In this document: one piece after another, positions 1 through 12,378 of the stretch
How the letters are laid out: each line of letters starts with the position of its first letter
How positions within the stretch are numbered: position 1 is the stretch's first letter
DNA from: an uncultured Aurantimonas sp.
GTDB lineage: Bacteria > Pseudomonadota > Alphaproteobacteria > Rhizobiales > Rhizobiaceae
DNA length: 64,000 bases
NCBI GenBank assembly: GCA_947488615.1
Contig: CANKZU010000006.1
Location: 157,574-221,573 of the forward strand
Direction: 5' to 3'
The notes under the pieces: generated by a model
What the model saw: only the letters and a program-made list of their open reading frames with translations
What the model was told of the DNA's origin: nothing
Database searches by the model: none
Position numbers and translations under genes: made by a program

Positions 1-2
1 CG

Positions 3-32
3 GAGAAATTCCGCGCCAAGCTCGAACAATAG
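3..32 (+). CDS. C-terminal tail of an unidentified gene cut by the window edge
   Basis: An open frame from the first bases reads E-K-F-R-A-K-L-E-Q and stops with TAG at 30-32. Nine residues are too few to identify a family. In many alphaproteobacteria a MoxR-type AAA ATPase stands before the CoxE-like VWA gene found here at 895, so this could be its end, but the sequence does not show that. It may also be a chance frame. Confidence 0.3.
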   Translation, partial: EKFRAKLEQ

Positions 33-104
33 GACGCATGCTCGGCTTGCCTTTAATGGAGGTCGAACGAAGTGGGGCGGTTCGGTCTTGTGCCGGCCCT
101 GCCG

Positions 105-449
105 CTATTCCGCCGCTTCGACGGGCTGGGAGGCTTCGATCGCCTCCATCACCAGATCGGGCCGCCGCGCCAAAACGTTGAGCAGCACCCGCGCCGGGCC
201 GGTCGGGTAGCGCCGGCCCTGCTCCCAATTGCGGAGCGTGGCTACCGGCACGCCGATCTTCAGCGCGAAATCGATCTGGGTCAGCTTCAGCTTGCGCCGC
301 AGCTTGGCGACGTCCGGCACCTCGATCGTGAAGGTATGGACCGTGACATCGGAATCGTCGCCCTGAAACCATTTCAGCGCCTGTTCGAGGGATTCGACGA
401 GGTGCGCGTCGGCCTCTTCCTGGGTTTCGACCCTCATCTTCTTTGACAT
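105..449 (-). CDS. HigA/NadS-like helix-turn-helix antitoxin
   Basis: This 114-residue protein carries an XRE-type helix-turn-helix at about residues 48-100, with the typical L-T-Q...F-A...G-V-P...T-L-R-N-W-E-Q-G-R-R segment. Such proteins are antitoxins that bind the toxin and repress their own promoter. It starts 3 nt after the stop of the small upstream ORF (453-773), the toxin-first order of HigBA-type modules. The acidic first 45 residues are not part of the HTH and could be the toxin-binding arm. The DNA-binding assignment is firm; the antitoxin role is inferred from the pairing. Confidence 0.7.
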   Translation of the reverse strand: MSKKMRVETQEEADAHLVESLEQALKWFQGDDSDVTVHTFTIEVPDVAKLRRKLKLTQIDFALKIGVPVATLRNWEQGRRYPTGPARVLLNVLARRPDLVMEAIEASQPVEAAE

Positions 450-452
450 AGC

Positions 453-773
453 TTACAATCCAAACAGGCGTTTGATCTCGTTGATGGTTCGTATCAGCTT
501 CATGATCTTTAGCATTCGGCTAGCCTTCGGCGCCTCTGCTGGGGTCAGTCGCAGCAGCACCAGCCGCGAGCAATCGTCTGACAACGCACAGGTAATCCGA
601 TTGCCGCCGAACTCCCAATCCCACAAGGAGAGCGACCCAGGTCGCTGACGACCGACAACCGGGTCTCCCTTTAAAAGGCGGAGCAGCCTCTCGTGCCTTT
701 CCCCACTCACTCCGTACATCGCGCAGTCGAGGAGAAAGCGCCGCGTTTCGCCGACTTCGATATCCAGCGCCAT
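453..773 (-). CDS. Putative type II toxin (RelE/HigB-like) partner of the HTH protein
   Basis: This is a 106-residue basic protein with no motif that fixes its family. Its size, its position directly upstream of a HigA/NadS-type HTH gene (3-nt gap) and a central W-D-W-E-F...T-C-A-L-S strand pattern suggest a RelE/ParE-fold toxin. The promoter predicted at 784-812 would place the transcript start only about 4 nt before the ATG, so the mRNA may be leaderless. It could instead be an unrelated small protein. Confidence 0.5.
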   Translation of the reverse strand: MALDIEVGETRRFLLDCAMYGVSGERHERLLRLLKGDPVVGRQRPGSLSLWDWEFGGNRITCALSDDCSRLVLLRLTPAEAPKASRMLKIMKLIRTINEIKRLFGL

Positions 774-783
774 CTTTGTCCCT

Positions 784-812
784 TATATACGCCAATGGCG
801 CAGCGACATCAA
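784..812 (-). promoter_or_regulatory. Promoter of the HTH/toxin pair with a palindrome in its spacer
   Basis: Read on the minus strand, TTGATG (812-807), a 17-bp spacer and TATATA (789-784) form a good vegetative promoter ending about 11 nt before the ATG of the small ORF at 773. The spacer contains the palindrome CGCCA-A-TGGCG at 790-800, well placed as an operator for autoregulation by the antitoxin. This is inferred from sequence alone. Confidence 0.55.
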
Positions 813-894
813 TTGACCCAATCCTGGATTGCCGAGTTCGTCGAAACAACGCCGCCGGCTGACAAGCGCCGCTCCCTGCCCTACCCTTCCGGCC

Positions 895-2082
895 ATGTTC
901 CTGACCTTCTTCCTCAAGCTCAAGGCCGCCGGCGTGCCGGTCACGCTGCGCGAGCATCTTGCCTTTCTCGACGCGGTGACGGCCGATCTCGTCACCTATG
1001 ACGTCGAAGGCTTCTACTATCTCGCCCGCGCCAGCCTGGTGAAGGACGAGCGCTTCATCGACCGGTTCGACCGGGTGTTTTCCGAGATCTTCAAGGGCGT
1101 CGAGGCGGTCTCCGCCGAGGCCGGCGGCGGCGACATGCGGGAACTGCCCGAGGAATGGCTGCGCCGGCTTGCCGAAAAACACCTCACCGACGAGGAGAAA
1201 AAACTCGTCGAAAGCCTCGGCGGCTTCGACAAGCTGATGGAGACGCTGAAGCAACGCCTGGAAGAGCAGCAGGGGCGCCATCAGGGCGGCTCGAAATGGA
1301 TCGGCACCGGCGGCACCTCGCCGTTCGGCGCCTATGGCTACAACCCGGAAGGCATTCGTATCGGCCAGAAGGAAAGCCGCCACCGCAAGGCGGTCAAGGT
1401 CTGGGACCGGCGCGAGTTCCGCAATCTCGACGACAGCGTCGAACTCGGCACGCGCAACATCAAGCTCGCGCTGAAGCGGCTGCGCCGCTGGGTGCGCGAC
1501 GGGGCCGAGGAGGAGTTCGACCTTCCCGCCACCATCCGCTCCACCGCCGAGCACGGCTATCTCGACGTCAAGACCCGGCCCGAACGACGCAACGCGGTCA
1601 AGGTGCTGCTGTTTCTCGATATCGGCGGCTCGATGGACGACCATGTCCGGGCGGTCGAGGAGCTGTTTTCAGCCGCCCGCTCGGAGCTGAAGCACCTCGA
1701 ATTCTTCTACTTCCACAACTGCCCCTATGAGCGGCTGTGGAAGGACAATCGTCGCCGTCATGCCGAGACGATTTCCACCATGGACGTCATCCACACCTTC
1801 GGGCCGGACTACAAGGCGGTGTTCGTCGGCGACGCCTCGATGAGCCCCTACGAGATCGCCATGCCGGGCGGCTCGGTCGAGCACTGGAATGCCGAGCCGG
1901 GCTTCGTCTGGCTGGAACGCTTTACCGCCAAATGGCCGAAGACCGTCTGGCTGAACCCGGTGAAGCGCGAACACTGGGACTGGACGCAATCGATCCAGAT
2001 GATCCGCGAGGCGACCGGCGACCGGATGTTCGAGATGACGCTGAAGGGCATCGAGGATGCAACGCGCGAACTCGCGCGCTGA
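895..2082 (+). CDS. VWA domain protein, CoxE-like
   Basis: This 395-residue cytosolic protein starts M-F-L-T-F-F-L-K-L-K and carries a von Willebrand A domain in its second half. Family members usually work with a MoxR-type AAA ATPase as a metal-dependent chaperone pair. The metal site (MIDAS) reads D242-I-G-G-S246 rather than the classical D-x-S-x-S, so the first serine is a glycine. The start at 895 is preferred over an in-frame one at 829 because homology-like sequence begins at 895; the choice is not proven. No ATPase gene is visible here, because a toxin-antitoxin-like pair on the other strand separates this gene from whatever lies to the left. Confidence 0.8.
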   Translation: MFLTFFLKLKAAGVPVTLREHLAFLDAVTADLVTYDVEGFYYLARASLVKDERFIDRFDRVFSEIFKGVEAVSAEAGGGDMRELPEEWLRRLAEKHLTDEEKKLVESLGGFDKLMETLKQRLEEQQGRHQGGSKWIGTGGTSPFGAYGYNPEGIRIGQKESRHRKAVKVWDRREFRNLDDSVELGTRNIKLALKRLRRWVRDGAEEEFDLPATIRSTAEHGYLDVKTRPERRNAVKVLLFLDIGGSMDDHVRAVEELFSAARSELKHLEFFYFHNCPYERLWKDNRRRHAETISTMDVIHTFGPDYKAVFVGDASMSPYEIAMPGGSVEHWNAEPGFVWLERFTAKWPKTVWLNPVKREHWDWTQSIQMIREATGDRMFEMTLKGIEDATRELAR

Positions 2083-2166
2083 AGCGCAAGAATTCGGCGC
2101 GGACCGCTGGCGGTCGGGGCTTCGGCCTCCCATATCTCGCCGAACGCCAATTTGACGGGACATCAC

Positions 2167-3174
2167 ATGGTCAACCGCCTTCGCCTCGGTGCAGTGTTCG
2201 CAAGCCTTCTTCTCGCTTTCTCCTTCGTCGCGGTCGACTACGCCGACGCGCGTCGTGGCGGCAGCTTCGGCAGCCGGGGCTTCCGCACATTCCAGTCGGC
2301 GCCGACCACGAATACCGCTCCGAAATCCTTCGCGCCGGTGCAGCGCTCGATGACCCCGGGCCAGGCTGCCCAACCGGGCGCCGGCGTTGCTCAGAACGGG
2401 ATGGCGGCACGCCGTCCCGGCCTGTTCGGCGGACTGGGCGGCGGTCTTCTCGGCGGGCTGATGCTCGGCGGCCTGTTCGGCATGCTCATGGGAACCGGGT
2501 TTGGCGGCATGGGCGGGGTCCTGGCGCTGCTCGTCCAGGTGCTTTTGATCGCTCTCGGCGCGGCGCTGCTGATGCGGCTGTTTCGCAACCGAACCGGCGG
2601 CGCCTATGCCGGCAATTCCGGCGGAGCGGAGCGGAGCGCCTACGAGGAGACGCCGCGTCCGGCGGGACCGGGAAGCTTCCGCATCCCGTCGATCGGTTCG
2701 GCAGCCGGGCTCGGCGCCGGCGCTGCCGGTGCAGCGGGGGCCGCGGAAGCTTCGTCTGGCCCGGCCGACGAGATCGGCATCACCGATCAGGATCTCGATG
2801 CCTTCGAGCAGAAACTCCAGGAGGTCCAGGCGGCGTTTTCGCGCGAGGACTACGCCGCGCTGCGCCAGATCACCACGCCGGAAGTGATGTCCTATCTCGC
2901 CGAAGAGCTCTCCGAGAATGCGACGTCCGGGCGCAAGAACGACGTGACGTCGGTCACATTGCTGCAGGGCGATCTGGCCGAAGCCTGGCGCGAGGACGCA
3001 TGCGACTACGCCTCGGTCGCCATGCGCTTTGAATCGATCGACGTCATGCGTGATCGCCAGACCGGAGCCGTCGTCGAAGGCGATCCGGAGCATCCGAGCG
3101 AGACCACGGAATTGTGGACCTTCGTGCGCGAAAATGGCGGCGCGTGGAAACTGTCGGCGATCCAGGCCGACTGA
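2167..3174 (+). CDS. Tim44-like domain protein, membrane-anchored
   Basis: A 335-residue protein. An N-terminal hydrophobic segment (about residues 6-24) is followed by a Gly/Met-rich stretch with a second hydrophobic region at about 100-140, then a Tim44-like domain at about 195-333. The bacterial homologues are inner-membrane proteins (TimA) of uncertain function related to the mitochondrial import motor subunit Tim44. ATG 2167 is preferred over 2152 because A-C-G-G-G-A lies just upstream. The gene is convergent with azlD. Confidence 0.8.
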   Translation: MVNRLRLGAVFASLLLAFSFVAVDYADARRGGSFGSRGFRTFQSAPTTNTAPKSFAPVQRSMTPGQAAQPGAGVAQNGMAARRPGLFGGLGGGLLGGLMLGGLFGMLMGTGFGGMGGVLALLVQVLLIALGAALLMRLFRNRTGGAYAGNSGGAERSAYEETPRPAGPGSFRIPSIGSAAGLGAGAAGAAGAAEASSGPADEIGITDQDLDAFEQKLQEVQAAFSREDYAALRQITTPEVMSYLAEELSENATSGRKNDVTSVTLLQGDLAEAWREDACDYASVAMRFESIDVMRDRQTGAVVEGDPEHPSETTELWTFVRENGGAWKLSAIQAD

Positions 3175-3181
3175 TCGACGA

Positions 3182-3206
3182 GCGGCCCGCTTCAGAAGCC
3201 GGCCGC
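3182..3206. terminator. Strong hairpin between convergent Tim44 and azlD genes
   Basis: The arms GCGGCC (3182-3187) and GGCCGC (3201-3206) flank an inner GCTT-cag-AAGC stem, with one C/C mismatch between the two parts. It overlaps the last codons of azlD and could terminate both transcripts, but no T-run follows on either strand. Confidence 0.4.
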
Positions 3207-3488
3207 CCGCGCCGCCGCCACCATCCCTGTGCCGATGGCGACCACCGCGATCAGCGGCAGGCGCAAAGACAGGATCAGACAGACCAGGATCGCGATCCGC
3301 TCGGGCCAGCCGCCGGAAACCAGCACGGGTGTGACGATCGTCGTCAGCACCGCCGCCGGCACGGCGTTCAGCGCCGCCTCCAGCCGGGGCGGTATGCGGC
3401 CGATCCGGGCCAAAACGAGATGCCCGCCGACCCGCGTCAGATAGGTGAGCGCTCCGGCGAGCAGGATGATCAGCCAGATGTCAGCCAT
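3192..3488 (-). CDS. azlD: AzlD family branched-chain amino acid exporter subunit
   Basis: This 98-residue, strongly hydrophobic protein has three to four membrane segments and the AzlD pattern W-L-I-I-L-L-A-G-A-L-T-Y-L-T-R near its start. AzlD is the small partner of the AzlC permease, exporting branched-chain amino acids or related compounds. It overlaps the 3' end of the azlC homologue by 8 nt, which implies translational coupling. Confidence 0.85.
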   Translation of the reverse strand: MADIWLIILLAGALTYLTRVGGHLVLARIGRIPPRLEAALNAVPAAVLTTIVTPVLVSGGWPERIAILVCLILSLRLPLIAVVAIGTGMVAAARAAGF

Positions 3489-4224
3489 CGGCGCCCTCGC
3501 CTGCCAGGCGCGCCGCCGGCTTGACGATGGCGGCGCATAGTATGCCGGCGAAGCCGCCGATGGTAACGTGCCAGGGCGGGCCGATGGTCAGATAGACGAG
3601 GATCGAGACCACGGCGCTCGCCAACGCCACCGGATAGAACAGGCTGCGGAAGCGAAACGTCATCAACAGCGTCAGGAAATACACCGGCAGGATGAAATCG
3701 AACCCCAAGGCCCTCGGGTCGTCGATCAGCGCGCCGAACACGGCGCCGACCAAGGTCGCGGCGATCCAGCCGAAATAAAGCACCAGCCCATAGGCGAAAT
3801 AGAACGTCTTGGTCAGTTTCTGGCCGCTTGCCCGGGCCTCGGCGGCGCCGAACATCGGGTCGACCAAAAGGAAGAACGCAGCGGCTTTCTGGGTCGCGGA
3901 AAAGCGGGTCAGGTGACGGCCGATCGAGGCCGAGTAGAGGACATGGCGGAAGTTCAGCGCGAAAACGGTCAGCAACACCGACCAGACCGGCGCACCAAGG
4001 CCGATGAGTTGCAGGGCGGCGAGTTGCGAAGCGCCGGCATAGACGGTCGCCGAAAAGCCAAGCGTCTGCCATAGCGTCAGCCCGGCGCCGACGGCTATCG
4101 CCCCGTACAACATGCCGAAGGGCACGGCGGCGAAAAGAATGGGCAGGAGCTGGCGCAGCGCGGCGCGAATCTCCGATCGGGCGGATTCTGTCACGGGTTC
4201 GCTCGGATTGATTCGTGGAAACAC
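3481..4224 (-). CDS. azlC: AzlC family permease
   Basis: A 247-residue inner-membrane protein of the AzlC (YgaZ-type) family, with about six to seven membrane segments and the conserved A-V-P-F-G...Y-G region at residues 33-44 and L-N-F-R-H at about 91-95. With AzlD it forms an amino acid exporter. The start used is GTG at 4224, which has no clear ribosome-binding site. A GTG at 4194 is an alternative that would remove ten residues of the leader. The substrate cannot be read from the sequence. Confidence 0.85.
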   Translation of the reverse strand: MFPRINPSEPVTESARSEIRAALRQLLPILFAAVPFGMLYGAIAVGAGLTLWQTLGFSATVYAGASQLAALQLIGLGAPVWSVLLTVFALNFRHVLYSASIGRHLTRFSATQKAAAFFLLVDPMFGAAEARASGQKLTKTFYFAYGLVLYFGWIAATLVGAVFGALIDDPRALGFDFILPVYFLTLLMTFRFRSLFYPVALASAVVSILVYLTIGPPWHVTIGGFAGILCAAIVKPAARLAGEGADG

Positions 4225-4310
4225 GGCCGCCGGACGACCGTCTAATCAGGCTTGCTTATGCTTTGTCACATCAAAACGCGCAAGCGCGGCGGAGGTGGAC
4301 GGCGCGTTCG

Positions 4311-4892
4311 CTACCGACCCTCGCCCAGCACCGCTCTGGGAAACTCCGCCAGCGCGATGGTCCAGCGCTCGAAGGCGTCATCGAGTTGGCCGCGCGTCAT
4401 GCCGCCGACCGTTGACAGGTTCAATTCAACCACCGGCAGATTGTCCGGCGTCAGATAGGCCTTGTTGAACGGCTGGGTGCGGTTGAATTCGTTGATGGCA
4501 TCGATGGCGACATCCTGGACATCCCAGATCGCATAAAAGTTCACCACACCGCAGCCGGTGTGGTCGTCCGCGCAGTTCAGAAAAAACAACTGATAGGCGA
4601 CGCCGTTGATCTCGCCGACGATCACCGGGTCGCCATCCGCGATGGTCGAAAGCTCAGCCTCGCCATAGCCCAGCGCGATTCCGACAATGGCCGACAGATC
4701 GTCGGCCTGGACGATCTCTGATGCCTCGCCAGCGAGAGCGGCCCCCGGTTTGACCGGAGATTCAGGCACGGCCGCGTGGTCTTCGGTTGCCGCGTCGGCC
4801 GCAACGGCCATCGCCTGCGGCGAACCGGAGGCAAGCAGAAGGAACGCGGCGGCAAGGCCGGTGCGTAGGCAGCGCGGCAGGCTAAAGGGCAT
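4311..4892 (-). CDS. YbjN domain protein with signal peptide
   Basis: A 193-residue protein. A Sec signal peptide (basic start, then hydrophobic A-F-L-L-L-A-S-G) precedes a low-complexity linker and a YbjN domain at about residues 60-185, recognisable by the alternating strands around F-Y-A-I-W-D-V. YbjN proteins have a type III secretion-chaperone-like fold; their role is unclear and linked to stress in enterobacteria. The ATG at 4892 is chosen because AAGGA lies just upstream and the signal peptide begins there. It lies downstream of ligA on the same strand, separated by 135 bp. Confidence 0.75.
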   Translation of the reverse strand: MPFSLPRCLRTGLAAAFLLLASGSPQAMAVAADAATEDHAAVPESPVKPGAALAGEASEIVQADDLSAIVGIALGYGEAELSTIADGDPVIVGEINGVAYQLFFLNCADDHTGCGVVNFYAIWDVQDVAIDAINEFNRTQPFNKAYLTPDNLPVVELNLSTVGGMTRGQLDDAFERWTIALAEFPRAVLGEGR

Positions 4893-4949
4893 GAAACATC
4901 CTTGTCTGGAACGCGCCCAATTTCGGCGCTTGCGGGGCGCTCCGCAAGG

Positions 4950-4969
4950 TGGGGCGATGCATTGCCCCA
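4950..4969. other. Palindrome between ligA and the YbjN gene
   Basis: TGGGGC (4950-4955) and GCCCCA (4964-4969) are inverted around an 8-nt centre that is itself nearly palindromic. It has no T-run, so it is a weak terminator for ligA or an operator for the YbjN gene. The function is unknown. Confidence 0.3.
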
Positions 4970-5027
4970 GATTTCTCCGCCCGGCCATGGCAACGGTGCA
5001 TTTCGGCAACGTCGCGCCGAGGCCCGA

Positions 5028-8320
<3,293 letters not shown>

Positions 8321-8322
8321 CT

Positions 8323-9996
8323 TCAAGCTCCCGCGCCAATCAGCCGCTCGGCCGCAGCGCGGGCCTCGTCGGTCACGGTTTCGCCGGCAAGCATGCGGGC
8401 GATCTCCTCGCGCCTTCCCGTCTCGCCGATCGGCGCGACGCGCGTTGCGACCCGATCCTCGCCGGCATCGGCGGCGGCCTTGGAAATCAGAAGATGCGTC
8501 GCGGCGCGGGCCGCGACCTGCGGCGCATGGGTGACGGCGAGTACCTGGACGGTGCCCGCGAGCCGCGCCAGGCGTCGGCCGATAGCGTCGGCGACGGCGC
8601 CGCCAACGCCGGTGTCGATCTCGTCGAAGACCAGAGTCGGCGCCGATCCCCGATCGGCGAGCGCGACTTTCAGCGCCAAGAGAAAACGCGACAGCTCGCC
8701 GCCGGACGCGACCTTCATCATCGCGCCTGCGCGGGTACCGGGATTGGTGCGAACATAGAACTCCACAATGTCGATACCCGCGGCCGAGGGCCGGTCCGGA
8801 TCGCTCGCCATCTCGACCAGAAACGCCGCGCGGTCGAGCTTGAGATCGGGAAGCTCGGCCATCACGGCGGCTTCGAGCAGCCGCGCGACCGTCTGGCGCT
8901 GTTCGGACAGCGCGGCGGCGGCGCGATCGAACAGCGTCCGCTTCTCGGTCAGCTCGGCCTCGAGCCGGGCCAGGCGCTCCTCGCCAGCGTCGAGATCGGC
9001 CAGGTCGCCGATCATTTTCGCCGTGAGTTCGGGCAACGCGTCAACGGGGGCGGAGAATTTTCGGCCCGCCGCCCGCAGCGCGAACAGCCGCTCCTCGGTT
9101 TCTTCCAGCGCGCGCGGATCGAATTCCAGCGAGCGCAACGCCTCCTGCAGCGCCATCTGGGCGTCCGACAGCGCATCTAGGGCAACATCAAGTCGTTCAA
9201 TGGTGGGATCGAGCAGACCCGGCAGTTGATCGCGCTTGCGGTCGAGACGCTTCAGGAGGCCTGCCAGCGGCGGGATCGGCGACGCCAACCCGGACAGTTC
9301 CTCATGGGCGTCGTTGACGTCCGTGACGATCTTTTCGGAGCGCATCATGATCTGGCGGCGCTCGGCGAGTTCGTCCTCCTCGCCGGCGATCGGGGCGAGA
9401 TGGGACAGTTCCTCGACGGCCGCGCGGATATAGTCCGCTTCCCGCGCTGCTGCCTCTACCCTCGCGCGGTGCGCGCGCAACTCCTGCTCGGTACTCCGCC
9501 AGGCCGCGTGCGCGCCGGCCACCGCCGCAGCCTCGCGTTCGAGGCCGCCATATTGATCGAGCAGCGTACGATGCGCTTCCGGGTCGACCAGTGCCCGGTC
9601 GTCGTGCTGGCCATGGATTTCAACGAGGGCCTGCCCGACCTGCCGCATCAGCGCAACGCTGGCGGGACGATCGTTGATGAAGCCACGGGTACGGCCATCG
9701 GCGCTCTGGACGCGGCGCAGGATCACATCGCCGTCGTCGTCGAAGCCGTTCTCGTTGAGCAGCGTGCGGACGCCGAACCCGGCCGGCAGATCGAAGACGG
9801 CGGTCACCTCGCCCTGCTTGGCGCCGTGACGCACCAGACCGCCATCGCCCCGCCCCCCAAGGGCGAGCGAGAGCGCGTCGAGAAGGATCGACTTGCCGGC
9901 GCCGGTCTCACCCGTGAGCACGGAGAGGCCTTCGCCGAGGGCGAGGTCGAGCCGTTCGATGAGAACGATGTCGCGGATCGAAAGGTGAACCAGCAT
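8323..9996 (-). CDS. recN: DNA repair protein RecN
   Basis: A 557-residue SMC-like ATPase used in double-strand break repair. The Walker A motif G-E-T-G-A-G-K-S is at residues 29-36. A long coiled-coil middle (about 150-360) follows, and the C-terminal half-site holds the S-G-G-E-L-S-R signature and the Walker B L-V-F-D-E-I-D. The ATG at 9996 gives the usual family N-terminus (M-L-V-H-L-S-I-R); an in-frame codon at 10035 would add 13 atypical residues. Confidence 0.96.
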   Translation of the reverse strand: MLVHLSIRDIVLIERLDLALGEGLSVLTGETGAGKSILLDALSLALGGRGDGGLVRHGAKQGEVTAVFDLPAGFGVRTLLNENGFDDDGDVILRRVQSADGRTRGFINDRPASVALMRQVGQALVEIHGQHDDRALVDPEAHRTLLDQYGGLEREAAAVAGAHAAWRSTEQELRAHRARVEAAAREADYIRAAVEELSHLAPIAGEEDELAERRQIMMRSEKIVTDVNDAHEELSGLASPIPPLAGLLKRLDRKRDQLPGLLDPTIERLDVALDALSDAQMALQEALRSLEFDPRALEETEERLFALRAAGRKFSAPVDALPELTAKMIGDLADLDAGEERLARLEAELTEKRTLFDRAAAALSEQRQTVARLLEAAVMAELPDLKLDRAAFLVEMASDPDRPSAAGIDIVEFYVRTNPGTRAGAMMKVASGGELSRFLLALKVALADRGSAPTLVFDEIDTGVGGAVADAIGRRLARLAGTVQVLAVTHAPQVAARAATHLLISKAAADAGEDRVATRVAPIGETGRREEIARMLAGETVTDEARAAAERLIGAGA

Positions 9997-10091
9997 GACC
10001 GGATCGTCGGTAATGAAGCGGCGCCCCAATGGCAACCGCGTTACCGAGATAGCGCATTCCGCGAGCGAGAGGATGGCGGCGCAAACGAAAA

Positions 10092-10119
10092 GGGCGACCG
10101 GTCGTTCAACCGGCCGCCC
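10092..10119 (-). terminator. Rho-independent terminator after bamD
   Basis: A ten-base stem with one mismatch (10092-10101 with 10110-10119) has an 8-nt loop. On the minus strand it is followed by TTTTCGTTT. It separates bamD from recN, implying that recN-monooxygenase-ligA has its own promoter. Confidence 0.75.
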
Positions 10120-10164
10120 GATAAGCTTGAAGCGGTCGTCCTGCGGAACGTCCGGACGCCGAGG

Positions 10165-11046
10165 TCAGCCGCCGGCGATCTTCCGGCCGATCGTGCCGAA
10201 CCAGGAGGTCGCTCCGCCTTCGCGCGGCGCAAGGCCCTTGCTCTGCAATAGCTGGTAGGAGTCGCGATACCAGGGCGAGTCCGGGTAGTTCTGACCGAGT
10301 ACCGAGGCCGCGGCCTGCGCCTCGCCGGTCAAGCCCATGGCGTAATAGGCTTCGGTCAGACGCGCGAGCGCCTCCTCGACCTGCCGCGATTCGGGATAGA
10401 CATCGACGACATTCTTGAAGCGGTTGATCGCGGCGACGTATTCGCGACGTTCCAAGTAATAGCGCCCGACCTGCATTTCCTTACCGGCCAGCTGATCGCG
10501 GGCGATTCGGACCTTGTTGCGCGCATCTTCGGCATATTCGGAGTCGGGATATTTCTCCATCACCTCGCGCATCGCCGCGGCCGCGCGGGCGGCTTCCTTC
10601 TGGTCGCGAGTGACGTCGGGGATCTGCTTATAATAGGCAAGGCCGATGATATATTGCGCGTAGGCCGCTTCCTCGCTGCCAGGATAGAGCGACAGATAGC
10701 GCTTGGCCGAATTGACCGCCCCGTCATAGTCGCCGCTGCGGTAACTGGCGAATGCGTTCATGACCAACGCCTTGCGGGCCCATTCCGAATAGGGATGCTG
10801 ACGATCGATGGCCTCGAATTTCTTCGCCGCCTCGCCCAGGCGACCGCCCTCGAGATTAGCCAGGCCCTGATTGTAGAGAACGTCCGGTGGCTCCGTCTGC
10901 GCAGCAAGCGCCAAAGCCTCGACATCGCTGTTGCCAGACGACGCGCAACCGCCGAGGCCGAGAGCGGCGATTCCGACCGCAAGACAGGGGCCCAGCCGTC
11001 CCGTCCGCCAGCGGCGCGTGATCTCAATGCTGTGCGGATTGCTCAT
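10165..11046 (-). CDS. bamD: Outer membrane assembly lipoprotein BamD
   Basis: A 293-residue lipoprotein. After a hydrophobic signal the lipobox L-G-G-C marks lipidation. Five TPR-like helical repeats follow (about residues 55-260), including Y-N-Q-G-L and [11 protein letters not shown] segments. BamD is an essential partner of BamA in inserting beta-barrel proteins in the outer membrane. It follows lpxC by 128 bp, the usual alphaproteobacterial order. Confidence 0.95.
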   Translation of the reverse strand: MSNPHSIEITRRWRTGRLGPCLAVGIAALGLGGCASSGNSDVEALALAAQTEPPDVLYNQGLANLEGGRLGEAAKKFEAIDRQHPYSEWARKALVMNAFASYRSGDYDGAVNSAKRYLSLYPGSEEAAYAQYIIGLAYYKQIPDVTRDQKEAARAAAAMREVMEKYPDSEYAEDARNKVRIARDQLAGKEMQVGRYYLERREYVAAINRFKNVVDVYPESRQVEEALARLTEAYYAMGLTGEAQAAASVLGQNYPDSPWYRDSYQLLQSKGLAPREGGATSWFGTIGRKIAGG

Positions 11047-11174
11047 TCGTGCCGATCCCCTGCCGTTCGAAGGCCTGTCTACGCCGTGCCCTCGACGCCA
11101 GCAACGTTGAAAGCCGAACCAACCCGCCTTTTTTATGACGCGGGCGCCCGGATGAACCGTCCCCTGACGTTGTC

Positions 11175-12113
11175 TTAGAGGGTCTGCGGACCGTAGGCAG
11201 GCGCGGCCACCGCGACGAGCGGCGCATGGCGAACCGGGTCGACGAGGCGTGACGGCATCTCGACGATCTCATAAGCGCGATGGTCGGCAAGCAGGGCCTG
11301 CAGCGCCAGGGCGTTGAGCTTGTGACCACCGCGATAGGAGCGGTAGCAGCCGAGCACGCGCGCGCCGGCGAGCGCCTGGTCACCGACAGCGTCCAGCGCC
11401 TTATGGCGGACGAACTCGTCCGTGTAGCGGAGGCCGTCGGGATTGATGATCCGCCCGTCGTCGCCGATGACGACGGAATTATCGAGCGAGGAGCCGAGAG
11501 CATAGCCGGCGGCCCAGAGACGCTCGACGTCCTTCATGAACCCGAAGGTACGTGCGCGCGACAGATCTGCGGCGAAGCGATCGGCCGTGAGATCGGCGCA
11601 ATAAGTCTGGCGTCCGATGACGGGGCTATCGAAATCGATCTCGATCTCGAATCGCGTGCCGTTATGCGGACGGTATTCGGCGCGGGCGCCGTTCATCTCT
11701 ACGGTCACGGGCTTCAAAACACGCAGGAATCGCCGCCTGGCGGCCTGGCTGATGATACCCGATTCGCGAATCGCGGCGATGAAGGCGGCGGCGCATCCGT
11801 CCATGATTGGCGTCTCATGCGCATCGATCTGCACAACGACATTGTCGATGCCCATGGCATAGAGCGCCGCCATTAAATGCTCGATCGTCGCGACATGAGC
11901 GCCACGCGGATCGCCGACGACAGTGGACAGATCCATCAGTGCTGCGTTCGCCGAGATCGCCTTGATCTCGTGCAGAAGGTCACATTTGTCGAACAGATGG
12001 AAGACGATGCCGGTGTGGGCTTCGGCCGGGAGCAGGCTAAGCTGGACAGGAAGACCGCTGTGGACGCCTACGCCATCAAAATCGACCCGCGAACCAAGCG
12101 TCTGCTGAAACAT
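11175..12113 (-). CDS. lpxC: UDP-3-O-acyl-N-acetylglucosamine deacetylase LpxC
   Basis: A 312-residue zinc enzyme that makes the committed step of lipid A synthesis in the cytosol. Zinc ligands are H79 (T-I-E-H), H237 and D241 ([10 protein letters not shown]), nearly the textbook positions. The start is uncertain: ATG 12113 is used. In-frame GTG 12119 has a better-spaced GGGAAAGG and TTG 12128 is also possible. A perfect CtrA-type box lies 220 bp upstream. It follows ftsZ on the same strand but is cut off from it by a terminator. Confidence 0.96.
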   Translation of the reverse strand: MFQQTLGSRVDFDGVGVHSGLPVQLSLLPAEAHTGIVFHLFDKCDLLHEIKAISANAALMDLSTVVGDPRGAHVATIEHLMAALYAMGIDNVVVQIDAHETPIMDGCAAAFIAAIRESGIISQAARRRFLRVLKPVTVEMNGARAEYRPHNGTRFEIEIDFDSPVIGRQTYCADLTADRFAADLSRARTFGFMKDVERLWAAGYALGSSLDNSVVIGDDGRIINPDGLRYTDEFVRHKALDAVGDQALAGARVLGCYRSYRGGHKLNALALQALLADHRAYEIVEMPSRLVDPVRHAPLVAVAAPAYGPQTL

Positions 12114-12332
12114 CAACACAATTGGCAACCTTTCCCGCCAACCATCAAACGAATATCCATTCGCTCTTCTCGGAGATTGGCACCCTCACCGGGAGACATC
12201 CCATCGACGCCCATCGACCCCACTCCCCAGGAGAATCACGACGCGAGATGTCCAAAACACGCTGCAACACCTAGAACGGAGCCGCTCACCAGCCAAATCA
12301 CGGATTCTTACCCGTTGTTACCGTCGGCATGG

Positions 12333-12347
12333 TTAACAACCATTTAA
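12333..12347. promoter_or_regulatory. CtrA-type box upstream of lpxC
   Basis: A perfect TTAA-N7-TTAA, followed in the lpxC direction by CC (TTAACC). It lies in the 318-bp region between lpxC and ftsZ. A GATTC site (GANTC, CcrM methylation type) sits at 12303-12307 on the lpxC side. In Caulobacter and relatives the phosphorylated cell-cycle regulator CtrA binds this motif. Apart from this box and the ftsZ terminator I see nothing else in the region. Confidence 0.6.
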
Positions 12348-12378
12348 AAGCTATATTTTTCAGTAGGTTGAAAGCAGA

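Noticed and set aside
520..3093. Long minus-strand open frames of 374 and 474 codons
   Set aside because: They oppose the VWA and Tim44 genes and have no start context or motif.
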